From contig NC_021184.1 of assembly GCF_000233715.2 (NCBI RefSeq), positions 2,132,001 through 2,196,000 on the forward strand: a stretch of 64,000 bases of DNA. The letters run 5' to 3'. Shown piece by piece: positions 16,263 to 24,093 of the stretch (position 1 is its first letter; the number at the start of each line of letters is the position of its first letter). Made by a program: the position numbers and the translations under genes. Source of the DNA: Desulfoscipio gibsoniae DSM 7213 (GTDB lineage Bacteria; Bacillota; Desulfotomaculia; Desulfotomaculales; Desulfallaceae). Below the pieces are notes generated by a model. That model ran no database searches. It saw nothing but the letters and a program-made list of their open reading frames with translations, and was not told the DNA's origin.

Positions 16263-17195
16263 TTATCGTTCTTCCCGGTCGTAGGGCAGTCCCAGAGCCT
16301 GTGGGGAGCCTATACGGCCTGCTAAGTTGCGTTTGGTAACTAGAATCAGCACAAGCACGGTGAAAATATAGGGCAGCATTTTTAAGAAATAAGGTGATAC
16401 TGTCACATTCAAAGTCTGCAGCCTGAAGCCCAGGGCATCGATACCTCCGAATAGATATGACCCCCACAATGCATTTACCGGGTTCCAGGTGGCGAATATT
16501 ACTAATGCTACCGCTATCCAGCCCCGGCCCGCTGTCATATTCTCCATCCAGCTGGGCACATAGTGGAGAGAAAGATAGGCCCCTCCTATACCGGCCAGCA
16601 TGCCGCCGATAATGACGTAAAGGTAGCGGGTCTGGAAAACGTTAATGCCCATTGAGTCGGCGGCCGCAGGGTTTTCGCCCACCGCCCGCAGGTGCAGCCC
16701 GGCCCTGGTGCGGAATATACAAAACCAGAGGGCGGGCACAAGAAGGTAGCTTAAATAAATAACCGGATCGTGGTTAAAGAAAACCGGGCCGATCACTGGA
16801 ATATCGCTGAGCACTGGGATGGGAACAGTTTTAAAAGGTACGGGCAGCGGCACACCCACATAGGACTGTCCCAGATAGCCGCTGAGTCCGGTGCCAAACA
16901 TGGTAAGGGCCAGCCCGCTGACCACCTGGTTAGCCCTTAAAGTGACGGTTAAAAAAGCATGCACCAAGGCCAGCAGACCGCCTGCCAGCATAGCCATCAT
17001 CAGTCCGTACCAGGGGTTGGCGGTCTTTAAAGCGCAGATGAAACCGCTGACGGCACCAACCAACATCATACCCTCCACACCCAAGTTTAGTATACCGGAC
17101 CGTTCCGCCAGCACTTCACCCAGGGCGGCGTATAAAATTGGTGTGCCTGCAGTAATGGCTGTGGCCAAAATGGCGATAAATATTTCCTGGCTCAT
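16263..17195 (-). CDS. Nucleoside ABC transporter permease (YufQ/NupQ type)
   Basis: 310-residue permease of the branched-chain/BMP-type transporter permease family with about 8-9 membrane helices. Recognisable parts are TAGTPILYAALGEVLAERSGILNLGVEGMMLVGA at the N-terminus and LRAVGENPAAADSMGINVFQTRY in the cytosolic coupling loop that contacts the ATPase. It follows the other permease gene by 32 bases. With the ATPase and the BMP lipoprotein it forms a high-affinity purine nucleoside importer by family knowledge; xpt downstream supports a purine substrate. Confidence 0.9.
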   Translation of the reverse strand: MSQEIFIAILATAITAGTPILYAALGEVLAERSGILNLGVEGMMLVGAVSGFICALKTANPWYGLMMAMLAGGLLALVHAFLTVTLRANQVVSGLALTMFGTGLSGYLGQSYVGVPLPVPFKTVPIPVLSDIPVIGPVFFNHDPVIYLSYLLVPALWFCIFRTRAGLHLRAVGENPAAADSMGINVFQTRYLYVIIGGMLAGIGGAYLSLHYVPSWMENMTAGRGWIAVALVIFATWNPVNALWGSYLFGGIDALGFRLQTLNVTVSPYFLKMLPYIFTVLVLILVTKRNLAGRIGSPQALGLPYDREER

Positions 17196-17227
17196 GTAGT
17201 TATCATCCTCCGATGGTGCATCATGTA

Positions 17228-18316
17228 TTATTGCCTGGTTGGTGATGCCGGGGCTTTGTTTATTTTATAATAAGTCAGCAGCTCTCCACCCAGCACAAAG
17301 AATAACAGCATGCCCTGGAGCATGGTTACCATAGAAGCCGGGATGCCGCTGGTCTGCACAATATAGCCGCCAACCTGCATGCCGCCGAATAAAAATGACA
17401 CTAAGATAATGGCAAATGGGTTGAGCCTGGCCAGCCAGGCTATAATAATTGCCGTATAACCGTACCCGATGCTTACGCCGGGTTGCAGCCGGTGAGCAAT
17501 GCCCGCTACTTCCGACATGCCGGCCAGCCCGCAAATGGCACCGCTAAAAAACATCACCAGTATGATATTTTTCTTGTTGCTAATACCCGCGTAACGGGCT
17601 GCACTGCTGCTTTCACCGGAGACCTTGATTTCGTATCCCCAGCGGGTATGCTGGATCACTATATACATCAGCACAGTAATCAGCAGACCTAAAAATAGAC
17701 CGGCATGGATACGGGAGTCGCCAATGGTGGGTAGTATAGCTCCGGGTGGAAAAATTGCGGTAAGGGGAAAATTATACCCCTGGGGATCTTTCCACGGGCC
17801 GTAGACCAGGTAGTTAACCCAGAGGATAGCCACGTAGTTGAGCATCAGGGTGGTTATAATCTCATTGACACCCCAGATGGCTCTGGGAATCGCGATAATT
17901 AATGCCCACATCCCACCGGCCAGCATTCCCAGCATAATCATAAATGGCATCGTCCACCAGCCATCCCCAATGGGAAAAAACAAGGCTGCCCATGTGGCGG
18001 CAAAAGCGCCCATGTAGATCTGTCCCTCGCCTCCGATGTTCCACAGCTGCATGCGAAATGCCAGAGCTATGCCCAGGCTGGTGATGGTCAGTGGTATGGT
18101 TTTAACTATAGTTTCAGTAAAACCATAGCTTGACCCGAAAGCACCGCTGAACATAGCGGTGTATATTTCAAAGTAGTTATGACCCGAAAGCGCCAGAAAA
18201 AATGCTCCCACCAGCAGCGCCAGCAGTATGGAAATTGCCGGCACTATAAAAAAGGCAGTCGGGGCAGGGGATAATTTCTTTTCTATGAGCAGGTTTGTTC
18301 CGGGTAGTTTTATCAT
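17228..18316 (-). CDS. Nucleoside ABC transporter permease (YufP/NupP type)
   Basis: 362-residue permease with about ten membrane helices. It contains AFRMQLWNIGGEGQIYMGAF and IKVSGESSSAARYAGISNKK, the coupling-helix region paired with that of the other permease. Its start overlaps the ATPase stop by 4 bases (18313-18316), showing translational coupling. It forms the membrane channel of the nucleoside importer as a heterodimer with the product of the next gene. Confidence 0.9.
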   Translation of the reverse strand: MIKLPGTNLLIEKKLSPAPTAFFIVPAISILLALLVGAFFLALSGHNYFEIYTAMFSGAFGSSYGFTETIVKTIPLTITSLGIALAFRMQLWNIGGEGQIYMGAFAATWAALFFPIGDGWWTMPFMIMLGMLAGGMWALIIAIPRAIWGVNEIITTLMLNYVAILWVNYLVYGPWKDPQGYNFPLTAIFPPGAILPTIGDSRIHAGLFLGLLITVLMYIVIQHTRWGYEIKVSGESSSAARYAGISNKKNIILVMFFSGAICGLAGMSEVAGIAHRLQPGVSIGYGYTAIIIAWLARLNPFAIILVSFLFGGMQVGGYIVQTSGIPASMVTMLQGMLLFFVLGGELLTYYKINKAPASPTRQ

Positions 18317-19842
18317 GTGGCTGCTTCTCCTTGGTTTTGTGCTCCCATCATTAGTAGACCGATTTCCTCCACATCGGTCATATCGGTGGGCATGATACCG
18401 GTAATGCGCCCGTCACAAAGCACTCCGATACGGTCACTTAGTTTAAAAATTTCTTCCAGATCTTCAGAAATTAACAGTACGGCAAGACCCTTGCCCCGCT
18501 GTTCCAATAGCAAATTGTGCACGGCTTCGGTGGCCTTAATATCAAGGCCCCGCACCGGGTATACGGCGATAAGCAGCTGTGGCTCTGAAGTAATCTCCCG
18601 GGCCAGCAGCAGTCTTTGCAAATTGCCTCCCGATAGCAGCTTTACCGGGGCATCCAGCGCACTTAGTTTAATTTCAAATCGATTGACCAGTTCTATAACT
18701 TTCTCCCGGACAACGGCCCGGTTCATAAACGGACCCCGCCGCAGCTGTCCTTTTCGATAACTTTTAAGAATTAGATTATCCTCTGCATCCAGGTTAGGCA
18801 CCAGCCCGGTACCCAGTCTATCCTCAGGCACCAGGGCCACACCGTGGTCAATGGCCTGCCTGGGGGAGCAGTCTGTGATGGCCTGGTCATTGATAAAAAT
18901 CGAACCGTCGGAGACCGGGCGCAGCCTTGCGATTATTTCGGCCAGTTCTCGCTGCCCGTTGCCTGCTATGCCGGCAATTCCAAATATTTCACCGCTGTGC
19001 ACAGTGAAAGATACATCGGTAAGGCCCGGGAGACCCAGGTCGTTTAAACAGTGCACATTCTGTAACTCCAGTATATTTTTATCCCCGGGCGGGTTTTTTT
19101 TCTTTGTCTGTCTGACTACGTCATGGCCTACCATCAGCCAGGCCAGATCTCGCTGGTTGATTTGCTGCTTATCCAGAGTTGCCACTGACCGGCCCCGGCG
19201 CAATACGGTAACTCGATCGGCAATTTCCATAACTTCATGCATTTTATGAGTGATCACTACTATGCCCCGGCCTGTGCCAGCCATTTCACGCAGGTTGCGG
19301 AAAAGCTGGCTTGATTCCTGTGGGGTAAGCACTGCGGTGGGCTCGTCCAGTATGAGCACCTGGGAGCCGCGATGTAACATTTTGACTATTTCTACCCGTT
19401 GTTTTTCTCCCACGGACAGTTGCCAGACCATGGTCGAGGGATTTATCTGTAATCCATAACGCTGTGATAGCTGCGCCAGGTTATTTTCAATTTGCTGTAT
19501 ATTTAAAACCCGCGGCGTGTTTTCATTGCCTAAAATAACATTTTCAGCTACGGAAAATGATTCAATTAATTTAAAATGCTGGTGTACCATCCCAACGCCT
19601 GCGCTGATAGCCTGTCGGGGTGAACGAAACGCCATTTTGGTACCCCGGATCATGATTTCCCCTTCATCCGGTCGATACAGTCCGCACAATATCGACATTA
19701 ATGTGCTTTTGCCCGAACCGTTTTCACCCAGCAGCACGTGTATTTCACCTTGCCTGACGTTGAAGTTGACCTTGTCGTTGGCTACTACGCCGGGAAATCT
19801 TTTGGTAATGTTTTTTAGTTCCACCAGGTAAGGTTCTGTCAT
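18313..19842 (-). CDS. Nucleoside ABC transporter ATPase, tandem domains (YufO/NupO type)
   Basis: 509 residues, two fused ABC domains as in ribose/nucleoside importers. Domain 1 has Walker A GENGSGKST, signature LSVGEKQRVEI and Walker B LILDEPTAVLT. Domain 2 has the usual degenerate P-loop GIAGNGQRELAE, signature LSGGNLQRLLLAREI, and VRGLD; its Walker B reads LLIAVYP without the catalytic Glu, which is normal in this family, so ATP hydrolysis relies on one site. It energises uptake by the two permeases encoded downstream. Confidence 0.93.
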   Translation of the reverse strand: MTEPYLVELKNITKRFPGVVANDKVNFNVRQGEIHVLLGENGSGKSTLMSILCGLYRPDEGEIMIRGTKMAFRSPRQAISAGVGMVHQHFKLIESFSVAENVILGNENTPRVLNIQQIENNLAQLSQRYGLQINPSTMVWQLSVGEKQRVEIVKMLHRGSQVLILDEPTAVLTPQESSQLFRNLREMAGTGRGIVVITHKMHEVMEIADRVTVLRRGRSVATLDKQQINQRDLAWLMVGHDVVRQTKKKNPPGDKNILELQNVHCLNDLGLPGLTDVSFTVHSGEIFGIAGIAGNGQRELAEIIARLRPVSDGSIFINDQAITDCSPRQAIDHGVALVPEDRLGTGLVPNLDAEDNLILKSYRKGQLRRGPFMNRAVVREKVIELVNRFEIKLSALDAPVKLLSGGNLQRLLLAREITSEPQLLIAVYPVRGLDIKATEAVHNLLLEQRGKGLAVLLISEDLEEIFKLSDRIGVLCDGRITGIMPTDMTDVEEIGLLMMGAQNQGEAAT

Positions 19843-19993
19843 AGGTTTACTCCTAATAAGAGAAAGTTGGTATGTAAAATGGCTGCCAAAAAAGGCAACC
19901 GTTAAAGCATTATCGCTGGTAATTGTTTACCATTTGCATTATCTTTTTGTTACACGATTTTTAACAATAAAGAGCATCTTTGAAAAAAGTATC

Positions 19994-20034
19994 TTTGAGT
20001 TCAGGCCCATAAATGATGGTTGCCCGAACTCAAA
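19994..20034 (-). terminator. Terminator-like hairpin between BMP gene and ABC genes
   Basis: On the minus strand a stem of 12 of 13 paired bases (20034-20022 with 20006-19994) is followed, after 5 bases, by TTTTTT. It lies 60 bases after the BMP stop and 150 bases before the ATPase gene. Partial termination would give more binding protein than transporter, a common arrangement. The rest of 19843-20093 shows nothing else. Confidence 0.55.
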
Positions 20035-20093
20035 GTTATACAGTTCGCAGTGGTTGTATCATTGAATGTGTAATTTGAGTGAGATGGTTCGGC

Positions 20094-21233
20094 TTATTTG
20101 GGTGAGCCTATCACACCCTGTACAAACCAATTCATGTTTAGCATTTCGTCGTCGGTTAATACTTCACCTTCAGCAACTTTAACATTACCGGACTGGTCTT
20201 TGATGGGACCGGTAAATACATCCCATTCACCGCTGATAATGAGCTGTTCTTCCTGTTCCACCAGCTGTTTTACTTCTTCCGGCACCATCGGTCCATAGGG
20301 AGCCAAATCAACGGTGCCTTCTTTAAGACCACCCCAGTAGGTCAGGCTGCCTGCTGTAGGGGTGCTTTGCCAGGTACCTTCTTTAATGGCTTTGACAGTA
20401 TCCACATAATAAGGTCCCCAGTTCCATACCGGTGAAGTCATGGTGGCTTTGGGTGCCATTTTGCCCATATCACTGTTATAGCCAATGCCCAGTTTACCCT
20501 TTTCTTCAGCGGCTTGCTGCGGGGAAGCAGAATCCTGGTGCTGGGCGATTACATCCGCACCAGAGTCCAGCAGTGCCAGGGCGGCATCCTTTTCAATGGC
20601 GGCGTCCACCCAGGTGTTGGTCCAGACTACTTTAACTTGGGCGTCCGGGTTAACTTTCTGTACGCCCAGGGTGAAGGCGTTAATGCCGCGAATGACCTCG
20701 GGAATGGGCATTGCAGCAACGTAACCGATCAGGTTGGTTTCAGTGGCTTTGCCGGCCACCAGGCCGGACAGGTAACGGGCCTGGTACATCCTGCCAAAAT
20801 AAGCGCCTACGTTGGGTGCGGTTTCGTAACCCGAGCAGTGCAAGAATGTAACATCGGGATATTTTTTAGCTACTTTGATGGTGGGATCCATGTAACCGAA
20901 ACTGGTGGTGAAAATAATTTTGTTGCCCTGCTCCGCCAGCTGGGTAATCACTCTTTCGGCTTCGGTGGGGTTTTCGGGCACGTTTTCTACGTAATCACTG
21001 GCGTCAACGTAAGGGAGTTCGGCCATTAAATAATCACGGGCTTCGTCATGGGCCTGGGTCCAGCCGGCATCATTTATCGGGCCTATGTATACGAAACCTA
21101 CTTTTAATTTTTCACTATCTGTCCGGTTAGCGGCCGGTCCTTCATTTCCGCTACTGCCGCAGCCGGTTGCCAGCATGGCTACCAGCAGTATTGCTGCCAG
21201 GGCCGGCATAGCCCTTAATGATAATTTTTTCAT
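20094..21233 (-). CDS. BMP-family nucleoside-binding lipoprotein
   Basis: 379 residues from the ATG at 21233, preceded by GGGAGGG; the longer frame (to 21323) lacks a proper start region and reads into a leader ORF. Signal peptide with lipobox LATGC (Cys at about residue 25), then the BMP fold: KVGFVYIGPINDAGWTQAHDEAR at the start of the mature domain, IITQLAEQGNKIIFTTSFGYMDP, and GADVIAQHQDSASPQQAAEEKG. This is the extracellular receptor of a PnrA/YufN-type purine nucleoside importer, anchored by a lipid at Cys. Its ATG overlaps the stop of the 26-codon leader ORF (ATGA). Confidence 0.93.
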   Translation of the reverse strand: MKKLSLRAMPALAAILLVAMLATGCGSSGNEGPAANRTDSEKLKVGFVYIGPINDAGWTQAHDEARDYLMAELPYVDASDYVENVPENPTEAERVITQLAEQGNKIIFTTSFGYMDPTIKVAKKYPDVTFLHCSGYETAPNVGAYFGRMYQARYLSGLVAGKATETNLIGYVAAMPIPEVIRGINAFTLGVQKVNPDAQVKVVWTNTWVDAAIEKDAALALLDSGADVIAQHQDSASPQQAAEEKGKLGIGYNSDMGKMAPKATMTSPVWNWGPYYVDTVKAIKEGTWQSTPTAGSLTYWGGLKEGTVDLAPYGPMVPEEVKQLVEQEEQLIISGEWDVFTGPIKDQSGNVKVAEGEVLTDDEMLNMNWFVQGVIGSPK

Positions 21234-21310
21234 CTTTCCCTCCCCAAAATTAGTAATATAAGAAAAAACGCTGCCAGTAAGCGCACTGGCCAAATAAAAA
21301 CCGAACCCAT
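21230..21310 (-). CDS. Leader ORF of 26 codons coupled to the BMP gene
   Basis: ATG at 21310 directly follows AGGAGGAGGG, the best ribosome site in this leader, and the frame runs 26 codons to a TGA that overlaps the BMP ATG (ATGA at 21233-21230). The peptide begins MGSVFIWPVRLLAAFFLIL and ends GRER: a short hydrophobic helix with a basic end. A hairpin with a T-run (21290-21262) lies inside it, so ribosomes on the leader would prevent the hairpin from forming. It could be a coupling/attenuation device or a real membrane peptide. Confidence 0.45.
   Translation of the reverse strand: MGSVFIWPVRLLAAFFLILLILGRER
21262..21290 (-). terminator. Terminator-like hairpin inside the BMP leader ORF
   Basis: On the minus strand GCCAGT (21290-21285) pairs with ACTGGC (21278-21273), loop GCGCTT, and AGCG then TTTTTT follow. 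A competing stem, GCGCT with AGCGT, ends directly at the T-run. Both are short, so the call is tentative. Confidence 0.35.
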
Positions 21311-21479
21311 CCCTCCTCCTCAAATGTTTAACCCTAGTTTTATTCTAACTTTCCAAGTAAAATCCTTCTTAAATCGACAAAAAACCAACCCCCAGAGTTG
21401 TTGCCAGTAAATAACAGGTATGATAAAATTACCAGCGTGGTCTTAGTGGTTGTATTGCGGTTTTTTATGACAAAGGCGG

Positions 21480-21947
21480 GTGATAAAATTGAAGGAAGTT
21501 GAAATTTATACGGATGGTGCTTGTAGTGGCAACCCCGGCCCGGGGGGGTATGGTACAGTGCTGAAGTATGGCATTTATGAAAAAGAACTGTACGGTGCAT
21601 ATGATAATACCACCAACAATCGAATGGAATTAATGGCAGTCATTAAAGGGTTGGAAAGTTTAAAGGAACCTTGCCTGGTAACGGTATATTCAGACAGTAA
21701 ATATGTGGTGGACGCTATAACTAAAGGTTGGGTGACCAGGTGGCGGGCTAAAGGATGGATGCGCAATAGCAAAGAGAGGGCGAAGAATATAGATTTATGG
21801 CAGCGGTTGCTGCAGCTGGCCGAAGGTCACCAGATACGGTGGGTGTGGGTAAAGGGCCATGCTGACAACGAATATAACAACCGCTGTGACAGGCTGGCGG
21901 TCGATGCTATAAAAAACTGTCCCCGGCAGCCGGATAATCCCTTGTGA
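21480..21947 (+). CDS. rnhA: Ribonuclease H (type 1)
   Basis: 155 residues from GTG 21480; TTG 21489 is an alternative with slightly better spacing from AAAGGCGG. The RNase HI catalytic set is present: Asp in IYTDGACSGNPGPGGYG, Glu in NNRMELMAVI, Asp in VYSDSKYVVDAI, and Asp in NNRCDRLAVDAI, plus VKGHADNEYNNR. It cuts RNA in RNA-DNA hybrids. The basic handle (WRAKGWMRNSKERAKN) of E. coli-type RNase HI is present. It is divergent from the nucleoside operon and convergent with the DUF456 gene. Confidence 0.95.
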   Translation: MIKLKEVEIYTDGACSGNPGPGGYGTVLKYGIYEKELYGAYDNTTNNRMELMAVIKGLESLKEPCLVTVYSDSKYVVDAITKGWVTRWRAKGWMRNSKERAKNIDLWQRLLQLAEGHQIRWVWVKGHADNEYNNRCDRLAVDAIKNCPRQPDNPL

Positions 21948-21962
21948 CACGGAAAGTACCTA

Positions 21963-22451
21963 TTAACCGTGTGAAAAAACAGCCCAGAAAAACCAAACTA
22001 TCATAGCTATTTGTATAGCCAGTTTAATTATGACTCCGCCCATTAGTCCCACTAGTGTTCCCACACCGATCCGTAGTGCGCTGTTCAGTGGCTTTTGATT
22101 TAGTAGTTCCCCGGCTACGGCGCCTGCAAAAGGTCCAAAAATAATACCGGCTGGGCCCAGAATAATAATGCCCAATAATGTGCCAATCACACAACCATAA
22201 ACAGCATACTTGGAACCGCTGTATCTCTTGACGCCATAAGCTCCGGCCAAATAATCCGTAACGTAAACCAGAGCCGCCGCCATGGCTTGCCCAATAAAGA
22301 AAACTGTACCTAATGTTTCAAATTGAGTTAAAATCCCGTAAATCAGCATGCCCAGCCAAATTAAGATCGCTCCCGGTATTACCGGCAGCACTGATCCAGC
22401 TAAACCGACAATAAAAAACAACACGGCCAGGATCATGGCCAGCACTTGCAT
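21963..22451 (-). CDS. DUF456-family membrane protein
   Basis: 162 residues from ATG 22451, preceded by GGGGGTGA; the longer frame adds 15 residues without a ribosome site. About four helices, with the DUF456 pattern of small residues: GLAGSVLPVIPGAILIWLGM near the start, SKYAVYGCVIGTLLGIIILGPAGIIFGPFAGAVAGEL in the middle and a long C-terminal helix. Function of the family is unknown. It is convergent with rnhA, 15 bases apart, and there is no shared operon. Confidence 0.8.
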   Translation of the reverse strand: MQVLAMILAVLFFIVGLAGSVLPVIPGAILIWLGMLIYGILTQFETLGTVFFIGQAMAAALVYVTDYLAGAYGVKRYSGSKYAVYGCVIGTLLGIIILGPAGIIFGPFAGAVAGELLNQKPLNSALRIGVGTLVGLMGGVIIKLAIQIAMIVWFFWAVFSHG

Positions 22452-22539
22452 ACCTTCACCCCCGGAAAAGTTTATTTTGGCTGCATTTGTTGCCATTATT
22501 TTATATTACTTTATTGGGTCAGTCTATATTTAAAAGAAA

Positions 22540-22568
22540 AAACGGGGCTGTGGCCCCGTTTAATTTTT
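22540..22568. terminator. Bidirectional intrinsic terminator
   Basis: AAACGGGGC (22540-22548) pairs with GCCCCGTTT (22553-22561), loop TGTG. TTTTTTT follows on the plus strand and TTTCTTTT on the minus strand. Its natural role is to end the minus-strand transcript of the Ser-rich gene (stop at 22642). Confidence 0.8.
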
Positions 22569-22641
22569 TTGCATAACTTTACTTTAATTTACTATAAGTA
22601 TGCATTGTCTGCCCGGTATTCGGGCAGAACGTTGAACTTTT

Positions 22642-22827
22642 TTACAGGTCTTCGGGAATGTTTGTTTCCGAATCCGAACTTTCTAATGATTCTTGCTCTG
22701 AGGATTGAGACTCTAATGATTCCTTTGATTCGTTCTGCTTGGAACTGCTGCACCCGCCCTTGGAACTGCTGGAACTTGAAAATGAACTTGAGCTGCTTGA
22801 GCTGGATGAGCTAAAATTTTTGGACAA
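22642..22827 (-). CDS. Small Ser-rich protein
   Basis: 61 residues from a TTG start 8 bases after GGAGGTG. A competing ATG in another frame lies only one base from the ribosome site and gives an unlikely product. Residues 6-30 are almost all Ser with one Phe, followed by KGGC and then an acidic Ser/Glu tail (ESLESQSSEQESLESSDSE). The Ser run uses mixed TCA, AGC, AGT and TCC codons, so it is not a simple DNA repeat. It has one Cys (about residue 26). No family is recognised; it is probably disordered. It follows the MidA-like gene by 64 bases and is followed by a terminator. Confidence 0.6.
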   Translation of the reverse strand: MSKNFSSSSSSSSSSFSSSSSSKGGCSSSKQNESKESLESQSSEQESLESSDSETNIPEDL

Positions 22828-22891
22828 AATTTCATCACCTCCTGCCCATATTGTGTCCGGTGGTGGATAGTTAAATACAGTGAAAGTGGTT

Positions 22892-24031
22892 TTAAGAAGA
22901 AAATGAGCATTGCTGCACCAGCACTTTAAAAATATCGCCCATGCCGCCGGGAAGAACCAGTTGTTTTATGGCCGAGGTTATTTTGTTGAATTCCGGGTTA
23001 GATGTATAGTCCGGTTGTTTTTGCAGGATATCCAAAATACCCATGTTTAATAAAAATTGTGGTTGAGTAGCTAATTCTATATCCTGTAAACCCAACTGTT
23101 TGCCCCAGGTGATCAATGTGGAGAAATTCACGTGGGCCGTGATATCTTGTCCGCCGACGTTGACCAAAGGGTTATCCACTAACCGGTGTTTATAAAAACA
23201 GCGCAGGGTGCCGTTAAATCGGTGGGCGGCGTAAAGTTCTCGAGATGTGGCGCCATAGTCGATAGTTATTAGGTAGCCATGCTTTAGATGACCGGCCACC
23301 TCGGCCAGCCACTGGCGGGCCTGCAGGTTGACTTCGGCCTGCTGCCCGTTTTCCAGCCTTATATTTTGCATGCTGAAGTATTCAGCCAGTTCCGGGGTTG
23401 ACAATGGACCCGCCACCAGTGAGAACACGCTGCTGCTATTGCAATCATCATCATCACCGCATAAACCCACGTACAGTTCTTGCAGATCGTTGCCCTCTTG
23501 CCTGACCAGGTGCACCGGGAAGGCATCCACCAATTCATTGGCTAATACGCAGCCATTTGCTATGTGACCAGGGCCTATTTCTGCCAGTCTATCTATCCAG
23601 CAAAATTTATCATTGTCAGCCGGGCTGTTCCAAAGGATCTCTTGCTGAACTTTTTTTAGAGCGCTACTGATTTCAATTAGATAGTATGTCAGCACGTCGT
23701 ATAAATCGGGATGATTATTTTGCAGGGCCGTGGCAATGTCTCGGGCCAGTATGCCGGTGCCGGGGCCGTATTCAGCCACCACCCACTGTTCCGGGCGGCC
23801 GGATGCCACCCACATTTGATCAATCCTGCGGGCCAGCATGGCACCGAATAGTGGGTTTACGGTTGGTGCGGTGTAAAAGTCACCGGCGCGTCCGATTTTA
23901 GCGCCCGGTGATGTATAATAGCCCAGTTCGGGATGATAAAGGGCCTGCTCCATGAACCGGGCAAAGGTTATGGGGCCGTTTCCCGCTATTTCTTGTTGTA
24001 TAATCCCGGCCAGATCAGGCAAGTAAACCAC
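22892..24031 (-). CDS. MidA/NDUFAF7-family SAM-dependent methyltransferase
   Basis: 379 residues. It opens with the family pattern GPITFARFMEQALYHPELGYYTS and AGDFYTAPTVNPLFGAMLA, then the SAM-binding loop VAEYGPGTGILARDI (about 84-98) and ANELVDAFPVHLV. Human NDUFAF7 methylates an Arg of a complex I subunit; the bacterial role is not established. The window holds NuoE/NuoF-like proteins, but not next to this gene. It lies between selB and the Ser-rich gene on the minus strand with 62 bases to selB. Confidence 0.88.
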   Translation of the reverse strand: MVYLPDLAGIIQQEIAGNGPITFARFMEQALYHPELGYYTSPGAKIGRAGDFYTAPTVNPLFGAMLARRIDQMWVASGRPEQWVVAEYGPGTGILARDIATALQNNHPDLYDVLTYYLIEISSALKKVQQEILWNSPADNDKFCWIDRLAEIGPGHIANGCVLANELVDAFPVHLVRQEGNDLQELYVGLCGDDDDCNSSSVFSLVAGPLSTPELAEYFSMQNIRLENGQQAEVNLQARQWLAEVAGHLKHGYLITIDYGATSRELYAAHRFNGTLRCFYKHRLVDNPLVNVGGQDITAHVNFSTLITWGKQLGLQDIELATQPQFLLNMGILDILQKQPDYTSNPEFNKITSAIKQLVLPGGMGDIFKVLVQQCSFSS

Positions 24032-24093
24032 TCCTTCACTTAAAAGCCATTTAAAAAAGCTATTTGAGCGCTAACACTAATGAGCTGTTAACT

